A DNA stretch of 64,000 nt, taken from Rhodoferax sp. Lineage in GTDB: Bacteria; Pseudomonadota; Gammaproteobacteria; Burkholderiales; Burkholderiaceae_C. A program made the translations under genes and the position numbers. The stretch covers positions 34,909-98,908 of the forward strand of contig PKWM01000015.1 in the NCBI GenBank assembly GCA_003133245.1, given 5' to 3'. Below, one piece after another: positions 45,130-54,394 of this stretch; the stretch's first letter is position 1, and each line of letters starts with the position of its first letter. The notes under the pieces are model-generated. The model was not told the origin of the DNA, searched no databases, and saw only the letters and a program-made list of their open reading frames with translations.

Positions 45130-47531
45130 CCGCCGCCAGCGGCAGCATGAAACCGGATCAAATTGCCTCCCGCTTCCTTGGCCTGGTACATTGCGGTATC
45201 GGCCCATTTGAGGAAGTCGTCCTGGCTACCTTCGCGCTGGGTGAACACCACCGCGCCGATACTGACGCTGCATTGGTGCTGGACCGTGCTATCGACCCCG
45301 CCGTCGTGCTTGACTGTCAGCAGATAGGGCGCGGCCAGGGCAACGCGGATTTTCTCGGCAATGTTGTTGGTCTGGGTCGTCGAGGCGGCCTTGTCTGTAT
45401 CCAGGTCACCTACCATCACCACAAATTCATCGCCGCCAAAGCGCGCCACCGTATCGACCTCGCGCACACAACTTTTCATGCGCTGGGCCGCTTGCATCAA
45501 CAGCAAATCGCCCACGGCATGGCCCGCTGTGTCGTTGAGCGCCTTGAAGTTGTCCAGATCGAGAAACATCAGGGCACCATAGCGGTCGCTGCGCTTGCTC
45601 TCGGCCAATGATTGGCTCAGGCGGTCGAGCAGCAGGCGCCGATTGGGCAACTCGGTGAGCGGGTCATAGAAGGCCAGTTGGCGCACTTGCTCTTCCATCT
45701 GCTTGCGCTCGGTGATGTCCAAATACATGGTGACAAAACCGCCGTCCGGCAGAGGCTCGCCGCGAACTTCCAGCACCTTTGCGTTAGAGCGCTCGCGCTC
45801 GAACTTGTGCGGTTCGAATTTGCGGGCGCGCTCGATCCTGGCGGCAACCTGTTGCTCGATATCGCCGGGACCGTATTCGCCGCGTTGAACGTTGTAGCGA
45901 ACCAGATCTTCCAGACTCAGGTCAGGCTGCTCGAACAGCGCATCGGGAAAGTCCAGCAACAGCTTGAACTGCTTGTTATGCGCGGTCAGGCGCAGGTCTG
46001 CGTCCATCATGGAGATGCCACCCGGAAAGTTCTCGATGAGGGTAGATAGCATGTTGTTATGCTGGCGCAGTGCTTCTTCTGCGCCCTTGCGCTCGGAAAT
46101 ATCGGCGATCACCCCGATCAGTCCTTGTTCCTGGCCGACGGTGTCAACAAAGCGTTTGCAGCTCAGGTGGCCCCAGAATTCGCTGTGGTCGGCGCGCCAA
46201 TACAGTCGGTCCAGATCCGCCGCCGGAATGACACTGGCCAGCAGCGCCAGCATATTTTGTCGTGCCTCATCACGCTCTGTCGGGTTGACCAGGGCGACAT
46301 ACTCACGCCCAAGCAGATCATCCAGCGGGTAACCGAACATCTCGGACATGCGTTGGTTGGCTTGCGTGATGTGCCCCTGCTTATCGACCAGAAAGATCGC
46401 CACGCTGGAGGTGTCCAGAATTTGCTTGAGAAAGCCCTCTCTTTGCCTCAGTTCTGCCAGCAGGTGATTAAAGCCGCCAATAAGCTTGCCAATTTCATCC
46501 TGCCGGGTGACAGGCAAGGGCGGCGGGTGCTGGTCTGACTGCGCCATGACCGCCAGCGATTTCACGGTATCGAGTATCGGCGCGAGTTGCTGGCGTACCA
46601 TCCACCAGGTCAGCGCACTCGCCAGCAGGGTGAGCAGGGTGGCCGCCAGCAGCATGCGCTGCTCCATGTCGCGGATCGGTGCAAAGGCTTCCTCGCTCGG
46701 CAGCGAGGTAACGACGAACCAGCCGACCACGGGAACATTCTTGGCCGAACTCAGCACTTGCACACCATGCGGATTGATAAAAAGTTTGGTGCCTTCTTTT
46801 CCTCCAACACGCGCGTCGATCACCGGATCGACGCCGGGGGCGGGCAATTCTTCCATGATGCGCCGCTTGTCGGAGGCGATGACGATCAGCCGGTGCTGCG
46901 GCGCGACCAGCAAATAGCCGCCGGTCTTGCCGTAATGGCCTTGCGCAATACTGTCCAGAAAATTGGGCTTGCCCAGATTGGTCACCCCGGACAGGGCGCC
47001 GATTACGTTGCCGTGGGTGTTGCGTATCGGCACGCCCATACCAAAGACCGGAGCTTTCAAGGTAGGTCCGATGATGGGTTTGCCAATCATCGCTTTTCCT
47101 TCTTTGAGGTTGGCCGCTACATAGTCTATCTTGATGTAATTGACTCCGATGCGCCCGTTTGAGCGCGGGACGTCAGCCAGCGCCGTGCCGTCCGGGGCAA
47201 CAACAGTGACGCCCGCGTTGAACAGCGAAGCAAGAATCGGGTGATCTTCCAACATTGTTTGCAAGGCCGCTGCATTGCCCATAGTGGCAGGGGAAATTCT
47301 GGCGGCTACGCTTTCCAGCGCTGTGAATCGGTTAGCCAACTCATCATTGACATCAGCGGCGACCAAAGTTGCGGCTGAAAGCTGCTGGTCGCTCAACAGG
47401 TGTTGTATGTCTGTGTGCAGCATCCGGCTGGCGTAAAACGCCAACGTCCACAGACTGAGCAGGAAAATGCCCAGCGTGAACAAGGTCACTTTGGTTTTGA
47501 TGGACAGCGCTTGAAGAAAATCCAATTTCAT
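45126..47531 (-). CDS. Membrane-bound diguanylate cyclase (dCache-HAMP-PAS-PAS-GGDEF)
   Basis: An 801-residue sensor that makes cyclic di-GMP. A first membrane helix at about 13-35 and a second at 292-312 flank a periplasmic Cache-type sensor (40-285). Then come a HAMP linker (about 313-365), a PAS domain (370-480), a second PAS-like domain (490-610) and the GGDEF domain (615-795) with the intact motif GGDEF at 699-703. An RxxD product-inhibition site (690-693) is present at the canonical distance. There is no EAL domain, so it should be a pure synthase. It probably links an extracytoplasmic ligand to biofilm or motility control. Confidence 0.93.
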   Translation of the reverse strand: MKLDFLQALSIKTKVTLFTLGIFLLSLWTLAFYASRMLHTDIQHLLSDQQLSAATLVAADVNDELANRFTALESVAARISPATMGNAAALQTMLEDHPILASLFNAGVTVVAPDGTALADVPRSNGRIGVNYIKIDYVAANLKEGKAMIGKPIIGPTLKAPVFGMGVPIRNTHGNVIGALSGVTNLGKPNFLDSIAQGHYGKTGGYLLVAPQHRLIVIASDKRRIMEELPAPGVDPVIDARVGGKEGTKLFINPHGVQVLSSAKNVPVVGWFVVTSLPSEEAFAPIRDMEQRMLLAATLLTLLASALTWWMVRQQLAPILDTVKSLAVMAQSDQHPPPLPVTRQDEIGKLIGGFNHLLAELRQREGFLKQILDTSSVAIFLVDKQGHITQANQRMSEMFGYPLDDLLGREYVALVNPTERDEARQNMLALLASVIPAADLDRLYWRADHSEFWGHLSCKRFVDTVGQEQGLIGVIADISERKGAEEALRQHNNMLSTLIENFPGGISMMDADLRLTAHNKQFKLLLDFPDALFEQPDLSLEDLVRYNVQRGEYGPGDIEQQVAARIERARKFEPHKFERERSNAKVLEVRGEPLPDGGFVTMYLDITERKQMEEQVRQLAFYDPLTELPNRRLLLDRLSQSLAESKRSDRYGALMFLDLDNFKALNDTAGHAVGDLLLMQAAQRMKSCVREVDTVARFGGDEFVVMVGDLDTDKAASTTQTNNIAEKIRVALAAPYLLTVKHDGGVDSTVQHQCSVSIGAVVFTQREGSQDDFLKWADTAMYQAKEAGGNLIRFHAAAGGG

Positions 47532-47604
47532 ACTGGTTTATTGGTCGGATTGCTTACCTTGGGATAGTGACAATGAAGTTGTGTTGTGCCGTTCCTGGTA
47601 AGAG

Positions 47605-48522
47605 TCAGGGGGTGCCAAAACTCGCCAGTTTCGCCTTGAGCGCTGGCATTTGCAATGCCGCCGCTTTTTCGCCTTCGAGCACGGCGTTGTGGCGGGTGGC
47701 GAAATCGACCCCGTTGAGCTGGGAGATGTTGGGGCGAATCACCACATCGGCCAATGGCAGCTCATAGCGCGTGATGCTCTGGCCCATGATGGTCACGGCC
47801 TGCATCAGGATATCAAAGGTGCTGCTTAGTTTGCTGTTGGTCGGTTTGTCAGAAATATCGACGGCGATCACGAAAGTAGCGCCCATCTGGCGCGCAAAAC
47901 GCACCGGCACCGGGCTGGAAAGGCCGCCATCGACATACTCGCGGCCACGGATGAGCACCGGCTGGAAGATGCCCGGCACGCTGCTGGAGGCGCGTACCGC
48001 CGTGCCGGTGTCACCGGTGCGGAAAACCACCGGCTCACCACTGGCCAGATCGGTCGTCAGTGCGCCAAATTTCTTCGGTAATTTCTCCAGTGGCCGGTTG
48101 CCTACCGCCGTGTTGACGAATTTGGCCAGCGCCTCGCCCTTGAGCAAACCGCGATCGGGCAGCACCCAGTCGCTGACTTCAAACTCATTGAACGGAATGG
48201 CCAGCGCCTGCAACTCGAAACCGCTCATTCCTGCGGCATAGAGTGCGCCCACCAGCGCACCGGCGCTGGTGCCGATCACCAAATCGGGAACTATGCCCTG
48301 CGCTTCGAGCGCCTTGATAACGCCGATGTGGGCAAAACCCTTGGCAGCGCCGCCGCCGAGCACCAGGCCAATGACTGGCTTGGCTTTGACAACCTGTGTC
48401 GGTACTGGCACAGGATTCGGTGCTGGAATGTTGGGCGCACTGCCACAGCCGCCCAGCATCAGCGCAGCACTCAGCCACGCCATGCGCCGGGCCAATATCG
48501 GCCAACAGGTTTTGGTAAGCAT
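47605..48522 (-). CDS. Patatin-like phospholipase lipoprotein (RssA-like)
   Basis: A 305-residue patatin-fold lipid hydrolase. A lipoprotein signal ends at LMLGGC (C26), so the mature protein is membrane-anchored in the periplasm. The oxyanion loop GGGAAKG (56-62), nucleophile GTSAG with S86, and the catalytic DGG (YVDGGLSSPV) are all present. The ATG at 48522 is chosen since the upstream frame extends into pfp. It starts two bases after the pfp stop, so the two are probably co-transcribed. Confidence 0.92.
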   Translation of the reverse strand: MLTKTCWPILARRMAWLSAALMLGGCGSAPNIPAPNPVPVPTQVVKAKPVIGLVLGGGAAKGFAHIGVIKALEAQGIVPDLVIGTSAGALVGALYAAGMSGFELQALAIPFNEFEVSDWVLPDRGLLKGEALAKFVNTAVGNRPLEKLPKKFGALTTDLASGEPVVFRTGDTGTAVRASSSVPGIFQPVLIRGREYVDGGLSSPVPVRFARQMGATFVIAVDISDKPTNSKLSSTFDILMQAVTIMGQSITRYELPLADVVIRPNISQLNGVDFATRHNAVLEGEKAAALQMPALKAKLASFGTP

Positions 48523-48524
48523 GT

Positions 48525-49739
48525 TCAACGATGCAATACTTTGGCCACCGGGTTGTGGCGCAGTCGAAAGGCATCGGGTAGGCCTGAGCCTAGCAGTGGG
48601 CGCAGGTACATCCGGAAGGCATCGGTCACATCGGTGCCGCTGGCGCTGATGAACTCGTCTTCCATGACGCGCGTTTTGCCCGCCACCGCGTCCAGGGGCA
48701 ACAGCTCGTAGTCCACCGAATAAAAACCGGTACGCTTGATGGCGACGGAGCCATCGCAGCCGCCCCACATGGCAAACTGCACGGCTTTTTCGCCGACCTC
48801 GCGCGCTTCGCGTTGATCAACGTCAGAGACGCAGCCGATGAACGAGCGCTGTAGATAGCCAAACGTGTCACCGCGCACGCGTTTGATGTTGAGTCTGGAC
48901 TTGATCTCGTTGCACAGCAGATCGGCCAGTGCGCCGTTGCCCGAGAGTTGCACATTGCCGTGGGCGTCGTGCTCCAGGTCTTTGGCCAGCAGGCTGGCGA
49001 TAGGCGCACCAGAGGCATCGTGAATGCCTTCAGACACCGCTATCACGCATCTGCCGAAGCGTTCATAGGTGGCCTTCACATCGGCCAGAAATTTCTCCAG
49101 TACGAAGGTGCGTTCGGGCAAGTAGATCAGGTGCGGGCCGTCGTCGGGGAATTTCTTGCCCAGCGCAGATGCCGCTGTCAAAAAGCCGGCATGGCGTCCC
49201 ATCACCACGCCCACATAGACGCCGGGCAGCGCGGCGTTGTCAAGGTTGGCACCGGCAAAAGCCTGCGTCACAAAGCGCGCCGCCGACGGAAAGCCGGGCG
49301 TGTGGTCGTTGCCGACCAGATCGTTGTCGATCGTCTTAGGGATATGAACGCAGCGCAGCGGGTAGCCGACCTTTTGCGCCTCCAGGCTGACGATGCGCAC
49401 GGTGTCGCTGGAGTCGTTGCCGCCGATGTAGAAAAAATGCTCGATCTGGTGCGCCTGCAATACCTTGAAAATCTCCTGGCAGTAGGCGATGTCGGGTTTG
49501 TCGCGCGTGGAACCTAGCGCGGAGGATGGCGTGTTGGCCACCAGCTCCAGGTTGTGGCTGGTCTCTTGCGTGAGATCGACAAAATCTTCATCGACGATGC
49601 CGCGCACGCCGTGATGCGCGCCGTAAATGTGCTGTACCTGGCCAAAGCGGCGCGCTTCCAGCGCCACGCCGACGAGCGACTGGTTGATGACGGCAGTGGG
49701 ACCGCCGCCTTGGGCGACGAGTATTTTTCCGGAGCTCAT
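48525..49739 (-). CDS. pfp: Pyrophosphate-dependent 6-phosphofructokinase
   Basis: Phosphofructokinase of the PPi-using type, able to run both ways between fructose 6-phosphate and fructose 1,6-bisphosphate. The 404-residue product has GGNDS at residues 106-110, with Asp where ATP enzymes have Gly, and PKTIDND at 134-140, with Lys rather than Gly: the two marks of the PPi form. GRHAGF binds the sugar phosphate. The ATG at 49739 is chosen because the GKILVAQGGGPTAVINQSL core begins here; the longer frame to 49904 enters the repeat. Confidence 0.92.
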   Translation of the reverse strand: MSSGKILVAQGGGPTAVINQSLVGVALEARRFGQVQHIYGAHHGVRGIVDEDFVDLTQETSHNLELVANTPSSALGSTRDKPDIAYCQEIFKVLQAHQIEHFFYIGGNDSSDTVRIVSLEAQKVGYPLRCVHIPKTIDNDLVGNDHTPGFPSAARFVTQAFAGANLDNAALPGVYVGVVMGRHAGFLTAASALGKKFPDDGPHLIYLPERTFVLEKFLADVKATYERFGRCVIAVSEGIHDASGAPIASLLAKDLEHDAHGNVQLSGNGALADLLCNEIKSRLNIKRVRGDTFGYLQRSFIGCVSDVDQREAREVGEKAVQFAMWGGCDGSVAIKRTGFYSVDYELLPLDAVAGKTRVMEDEFISASGTDVTDAFRMYLRPLLGSGLPDAFRLRHNPVAKVLHR

Positions 49740-49855
49740 GTTGGTATCCTTGGTTCGGTAAGGCGAATCGATTTTACTGGCGTTGGTTGCGGTACTGGTT
49801 ATGCGCCTGCTGCGCGGGTCAGCGGGTTCGTTTAGCCCCTGATTGCATGGGCCTG

Positions 49856-50211
49856 TGGCATCGAACTGGGTTGCGGTTGTTGATAAGAATGTATTCGTTT
49901 TCATTTTGGCCCCACTCTCTCCCCAACCCTTTCCCGCCCCGCCGGGCGGGAAAGGGAGCTAACAGCCATATTTTGGCGTGTGTTTAAAGCGAAGAAGTAC
50001 CCGCTCGATAAGCACGTTGGGAAAGGAAATATTCGATTCTCTTGTCGCAACGCACCTCGGCACGTGTACTTCCTCTGTTTTAGGACGCGGCCAAATGTGG
50101 TATTAGCCCTCTCTTCCGCCCGGCGGGGCGGGAGAGAGCGGGGAGAGTGAGTGGGGCCAAAAATGAAAACGAATAAAAGCGCATCAATCCCTACAACCCA
50201 GTTCGATGCCA
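49856..50211. repeat. 356-bp near-palindrome (large imperfect inverted repeat)
   Basis: This lies within the 508-base gap 49740-50247, in which I see no gene. The two halves align as reverse complements almost end to end. The outermost 18 bases TGGCATCGAACTGGGTTG match exactly (49856-49873 with 50194-50211). ATTCGTTTTC plus GGCCCCACTC match with a one-base indel (49893-49917, 50149-50174). Each arm contains a CCCGCCCCGCCGGGCGGG-type hairpin with CCCTCTC flanks, and matches continue towards the centre near 50033. Confidence 0.85.
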
Positions 50212-50247
50212 CCGCCGCAGGCGCACAAGCAGCCTGCATGAAGGTGT

Positions 50248-51597
50248 TTACTTGCTGCCCATCACCCAATCTGGCAAACCGGTGACGATGCCTGGAAAGA
50301 AGCACAGCAGGAACACCGCCAGAAACATCAGCCCGACAAAGGGCATGACGCCCCAGATCACATCCTTGAGCGGGATGTCGGGTGCCACGTTTTTAATGAC
50401 AAAAATGTTCAAACCTACCGGCGGATGGATCAGCCCCATTTCCATCACAATGGTCATGATTACACCAAACCAGATCAAGTCAAAACCGGCTGCCTTGAGT
50501 GGCGGCAGCAGGATCGGTGCGGTCATCAAAATGATGGACACCGGTGGCAAGAAAAACCCCAGAACGATGACCATCAGCAAAATCACCGCCAGCAGCAACC
50601 ATTTGGACAGATGCATACCGACAATCCATTGGGCTGCACCCTGGCTGATGTGTAGGTCGCTCATGACGTAGCTGTAAAGCAGCGACATGCCGATGATGAG
50701 CATCAGCATGGTCGATTCCTTGAGCGTGGAGGTCAGAATCGGGGCCAAATCCTTGGGCCGCCAGATGCCGTAAATGGTGGCAATCAGAACCAGTGCCAGC
50801 AAGCCGCCCAGACCGGCGGTTTCCGTGGGCGTGGCAAAGCCGCCATACAGGGCGATCATGACCCCGGTCAGCAGCAGCACAAAAGGCAGCACGCGCGGCA
50901 GCATTTCCACTTTTTGGGTGAGCGTGAAGCGCTCTTCCTCAAGATAGGCCGATTTGACGCCGCCATTTTCATAAACCGCCAGCGCTAGTTTGTATTCCTT
51001 GCGTGCCCGCATGACTGCGTATGCAGCGAACAAGGCAACCAACAGCAAGCCTGGGCCAATACCGGCCAGGAACAAGCGCCCGAGCGACTGCTCGGCGGCC
51101 ACCGCATACAAAATCATCACGATTGAAGGCGGCAGCAAAATGCCCAAGGTGCCGCCCGCAGCGATGATGCCGGCGGCAAAACCAGGTGAATAGCCGCGTT
51201 TGCGCATCTCAGGAATACCCGCCGAGCCAATCGCAGAGCAGGTGGCGGGCGACGAGCCAGCCATGGCGGCAAACAAGGCGCAGGCAATCACATTGGCAAT
51301 GCCCAGGCCGCCGGGTACTTTGTGCAGCCAGACATGGATGGCACCGTAAAGGTCTTGCCCGGCGGGTGATTTGCCGATGGCTGCGCCCTTCATGATGAAC
51401 AGCGGTATCGACAGCAAAGTGATAGAAGCCATTTCTTCATAGACGTTTTGTGTCACCGTATCGAGCGACGCCGCTGGCATGAAAAAATACATAAAGGTGG
51501 CGGCTACCGTGCCCAGTGAAAAGGCAATCGGCATCCCTGAGAACATCACCAGCAGAGTGGCCACGCCATAGGACAGGCCAATCGAGAGTTCACTCAT
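50248..51597 (-). CDS. TRAP transporter large permease (DctM)
   Basis: A 449-residue transporter subunit with about 12 helices, forming the Na+-coupled translocation channel with DctQ. Typical features: GMPIAFSLGTVAATFMYFF at the N-terminus, AAGGTLGILLPPSIVMILYA in the middle, and MEMGLIHPPVGLNIFVIKN near the C-terminus. The ATG at 51597 overlaps the dctQ stop (ATGA), so it is coupled. Confidence 0.95.
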   Translation of the reverse strand: MSELSIGLSYGVATLLVMFSGMPIAFSLGTVAATFMYFFMPAASLDTVTQNVYEEMASITLLSIPLFIMKGAAIGKSPAGQDLYGAIHVWLHKVPGGLGIANVIACALFAAMAGSSPATCSAIGSAGIPEMRKRGYSPGFAAGIIAAGGTLGILLPPSIVMILYAVAAEQSLGRLFLAGIGPGLLLVALFAAYAVMRARKEYKLALAVYENGGVKSAYLEEERFTLTQKVEMLPRVLPFVLLLTGVMIALYGGFATPTETAGLGGLLALVLIATIYGIWRPKDLAPILTSTLKESTMLMLIIGMSLLYSYVMSDLHISQGAAQWIVGMHLSKWLLLAVILLMVIVLGFFLPPVSIILMTAPILLPPLKAAGFDLIWFGVIMTIVMEMGLIHPPVGLNIFVIKNVAPDIPLKDVIWGVMPFVGLMFLAVFLLCFFPGIVTGLPDWVMGSK

Positions 51598-52163
51598 TTT
51601 GCTGTTCTTTGTAGGTCGGTACCGGCGAGCTGAATCGCTGACTGAAGCAGCAACTGTAGCGTCAGCAAGCTCATCCCGATAGCCATCAGGCTGTAGGGTA
51701 TCCACAGCGGTGGTGCAAAGCTGCTGGACGTGGTTTGGCCCTCGGACCATGCTTCATAAAAAAGTGTCCACGACTTCCAGGTGAAGAAGCCGCAAAACAG
51801 GGTGGAAGCGATATCCACCAGCAGCATCCGCGCCCGGTTCACACGGGCTGGCAAAATCGCGGTCAGCGCTTCAATGCCGACATGCCCACGCTGCGATTGC
51901 ACGTAGGCGGTGCAGACGAAAATGGCACCCACCAGCATGAACACCGAAGCTTCATCCTGCCAGTCGGTCGCCACCTTGAACAAATAGCGCGTCACCACGG
52001 AATAGGTGAGCACCAGGGAGGTCAACACCAGCGCCAGCATTGACAGGCGCAGCATCTGTCGATTGATCCAGTTCAAACTTCTTGTGAGTCGGCGCAGCGT
52101 GGCGTTCTGAGGTAAATCGACGCCTGGGCGCAGGCCCGGCTCAAGCTCGAAACCGTGACTCAC
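51594..52163 (-). CDS. TRAP transporter small permease (DctQ)
   Basis: A 189-residue, four-helix small subunit. WQDEASVFMLVGAIFVCTAYV carries the family's conserved charged/Glu residue. The GTG at 52163 overlaps the dctP stop (GTGA), which decides it against a longer frame to 52199. P-Q-M order with double translational overlap is the normal TRAP operon. Confidence 0.9.
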   Translation of the reverse strand: MSHGFELEPGLRPGVDLPQNATLRRLTRSLNWINRQMLRLSMLALVLTSLVLTYSVVTRYLFKVATDWQDEASVFMLVGAIFVCTAYVQSQRGHVGIEALTAILPARVNRARMLLVDIASTLFCGFFTWKSWTLFYEAWSEGQTTSSSFAPPLWIPYSLMAIGMSLLTLQLLLQSAIQLAGTDLQRTAK

Positions 52164-53176
52164 AAGGTCTGCTGTGCCAACGCCAGCAGCTTGGCGCAAC
52201 CTTCATTCTTGGCGCCGTAGTCTTTCCAGGCGGTTTTACGTGCAATCTCCTGCCATTTTTTAATCGTGGCGGGTGTTAAATCGACCACCTTGGCACCGGC
52301 TTTTTGATAGACCGCAGCCACATCGACGTCGTCTTTTTTGGCCGCTTCGAGAGCAAATTTTTCCATCTCGGCGCCCACTGCCATGATGGTGTCGCGCTGC
52401 TCTTTGGGCAGCTTGTCGAAGATTGCTTTGGACATCAGCAACGGCTCCAACATAAACCAGTAAGCGCCGTTGCGCCCGGTGGTCAAGGCCTTGGCCACTT
52501 CTTCCAGGCGGAACGAAATAAAGGAGGTTGATGAAGTCATGGCGGCGTCCATGGCGCCGGTTTGCATGGCGGCATAAATTTCGTTGGATGGCAGTGTGAC
52601 GACGGCAGCGCCAGCGTCTTTCAGAATCATGTCCATCTCACGCGAGCCACCGCGAACTTTCAGGCCCTTGGCATCTTCGGGCTCAACGATGGGTTTGCCG
52701 CGCGAGGCGACACCGCCGGCTTGCCAGACCCAGCTGACCATGACGATGCCTTTGTCGAGCAGCAGCCGTGTCAGTTCGGTCCCCACGGGCTTGGTTTTCC
52801 AGCCATAAGCTTGCTCATAAGACACCACCAGTGCCGGCATCAAACCGATGTTGAGTTCTGGAATTTCTCCTCCGGCGTAAGACACCGGAAACAGTGACAT
52901 ATCGAGGGCGCCCTTGCGCATGGCCGAGAACTGTGCGTTGGTCTTCATCAGCGACGAGCCCGGATAGATATCAAACTTCAACGCTCCTTTGCTTCGTTTT
53001 TCAACTTCGGCGGCAAAGAGGCGAACCAGACGATCACGAAAATCGCCGGTGGTGGCCGTACCACCAGGGAATTGATGCGAGATTTTGAGGTTGGTGCTTT
53101 GGGCCAACGCTGCGGCAAACGGCATCGCTGCCAGAGGTAGGCTACCCAAGGTTTGAAGAATATCGCGACGGTTCAT
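52160..53176 (-). CDS. TRAP transporter solute-binding protein (DctP)
   Basis: Periplasmic receptor for a carboxylate ligand. The 338-residue precursor has a twin-arginine-like signal (MNRRDILQTLGSLPLAAMPF) with cleavage near AAALAQ. The mature protein has the DctP fold: GLKVRGGSREMDMILKDAGA, with the ligand-binding Arg in KVRGGS, and ALPSNEIYAAMQTGAMDA-like VTLPSNEIYAAMQTG. The ligand is unknown; dicarboxylates, keto acids or aromatic acids are possible. It is first in the operon. Confidence 0.94.
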   Translation of the reverse strand: MNRRDILQTLGSLPLAAMPFAAALAQSTNLKISHQFPGGTATTGDFRDRLVRLFAAEVEKRSKGALKFDIYPGSSLMKTNAQFSAMRKGALDMSLFPVSYAGGEIPELNIGLMPALVVSYEQAYGWKTKPVGTELTRLLLDKGIVMVSWVWQAGGVASRGKPIVEPEDAKGLKVRGGSREMDMILKDAGAAVVTLPSNEIYAAMQTGAMDAAMTSSTSFISFRLEEVAKALTTGRNGAYWFMLEPLLMSKAIFDKLPKEQRDTIMAVGAEMEKFALEAAKKDDVDVAAVYQKAGAKVVDLTPATIKKWQEIARKTAWKDYGAKNEGCAKLLALAQQTL

Positions 53177-53252
53177 GGTTTGTTCCCAGCATTGATATGC
53201 ACGCCAATATAGTTTTTCTTGCTGGATTTGGTAATCAGTGGATACCCTGCCT

Positions 53253-53272
53253 TGGATTGCCGCGCAATGACG
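53253..53272 (-). repeat. GTCATTGCG...GCAATCCA repeat, third copy (short form)
   Basis: TGGATTGCCGCGCAATGACG is the inverted version of the unit at 30-60 with the AGCCAAGCG segment missing. It lies between dctP and tRNA-Leu. Confidence 0.55.
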
Positions 53273-53335
53273 AAATGTGCAATTTCAGCGGGGCGTGCCT
53301 ACGGCGCATTTGGCCGGTAAGGGGGGATATAGTGA

Positions 53336-53420
53336 TGGTACCCTGGGTCGGACTTGAACCGACACGCCTTGCGGCAACAGATTTTGAGTCTGTCATGTAT
53401 ACCAATTTCATCACCAGGGC
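53336..53420 (-). tRNA. tRNA-Leu, anticodon CAA
   Basis: An 85-base minus-strand gene. Acceptor arm GCCCTGG pairs with CCAGGGT (first pair a G-U wobble), then A73 and encoded CCA. The anticodon stem ACAGA/TCTGT holds the loop CTCAAAA, which gives CAA and reads UUG. A long variable arm (TGCCGCAAGGCGT region) and the GGTTCAAGTCC T-arm confirm a class II leucine tRNA. Confidence 0.95.
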
Positions 53421-53459
53421 GGCAGAGAAGGCAGGCGCGAATTATGGCACATTACGGGT

Positions 53460-54362
53460 ATGAAATACCCAACAATTGAAGACGCCATTGGGAAGACTCC
53501 TTTGGCACGCTTGCAACGCATCGGCGCTCAAGACAACGCAACACGCGGCAATGTGATTCTGGGCAAACTCGAAGGCAATAATCCGGCCGGTTCGGTCAAA
53601 GACCGACCGGCACTGGCCATGATTGCGGGTGCCCAGCAGCGCGGCGAGATCAAGCCGGGCGACACCTTGATTGAGGCCACTTCTGGCAACACCGGCATTG
53701 CGCTGGCCATGGCGGCCGCCATCAAGGGCTACCGCATGATTTTGATCATGCCTGAAGACCTGTCGGTTGAGCGGGCGCAGACCATGAAAGCCCTTGGTGC
53801 CGAGCTCATCCTCACACCCCGCAGCGGCGGCATCGAGTACGCGCGCGATCTGGCCGAGCAGATGCAGCGTGATGACAAGGGCCGCGTGCTTGACCAGTTT
53901 GCCAATGCCGACAACCCGCGTTCCCATTTTGAGACCACCGGCCCTGAAATCTGGGCTGACACCCACGGCCAAGTCACGCATTTTGTCAGCGCCATGGGTA
54001 CCACCGGTACCATTACCGGCGTGTCTCAGTTCTTGAAAGCAAAAAACCCGGCCATCAAAATCATCGGCGTGCAACCCACCGAAGGCTCACGCATCGCGGG
54101 TATCCGCAAATGGCCAAAGGAATATTTGCCAAAAATCTATGACCCGACCAACGTCGATGAGTTGATCTACGTGAGCCAGGAAGATGCCGAAGACATGTGC
54201 CGGCGTCTGGCCCGCGAAGAAGGTATCTTTGCGGGCGTTTCAGCCGCTGGCGCCTGTTGGGTGGCGGAGCAGGTTGCCCAACGAGAAACCAGGGCGACGA
54301 TTGTGTTCATCGTCTGCGACCGGGGCGACCGCTACCTCTCCACCGGCGTTTTCCCGGCCTGA
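53460..54362 (+). CDS. cysM: Cysteine synthase B
   Basis: PLP enzyme making cysteine from O-acetylserine and sulfide or thiosulfate. The 300-residue product has NNPAGSVKDRP with the PLP lysine K47, EATSGNTGIALAMAAAIKGY, and FVSAMGTTGTITGVSQFL. The KDRPA-type loop and GDRYLSTGVFP end fit CysM better than CysK. It lies 39 bases after the tRNA and is followed by a TusA-like gene. Confidence 0.95.
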   Translation: MKYPTIEDAIGKTPLARLQRIGAQDNATRGNVILGKLEGNNPAGSVKDRPALAMIAGAQQRGEIKPGDTLIEATSGNTGIALAMAAAIKGYRMILIMPEDLSVERAQTMKALGAELILTPRSGGIEYARDLAEQMQRDDKGRVLDQFANADNPRSHFETTGPEIWADTHGQVTHFVSAMGTTGTITGVSQFLKAKNPAIKIIGVQPTEGSRIAGIRKWPKEYLPKIYDPTNVDELIYVSQEDAEDMCRRLAREEGIFAGVSAAGACWVAEQVAQRETRATIVFIVCDRGDRYLSTGVFPA

Positions 54363-54394
54363 TATTAAAACTGCCTCAATTCGAAAGTAATTCA

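Noticed and set aside
49740..50247. The inverted repeat as a CRISPR array or IS element.
   Set aside because: There are no regular spacers and no transposase frame; it is a single large palindrome.
53336..53420. tRNA-Leu as an integration site of a mobile island.
   Set aside because: No integrase or direct repeat of the tRNA 3' end is visible nearby; the flanking genes look core.
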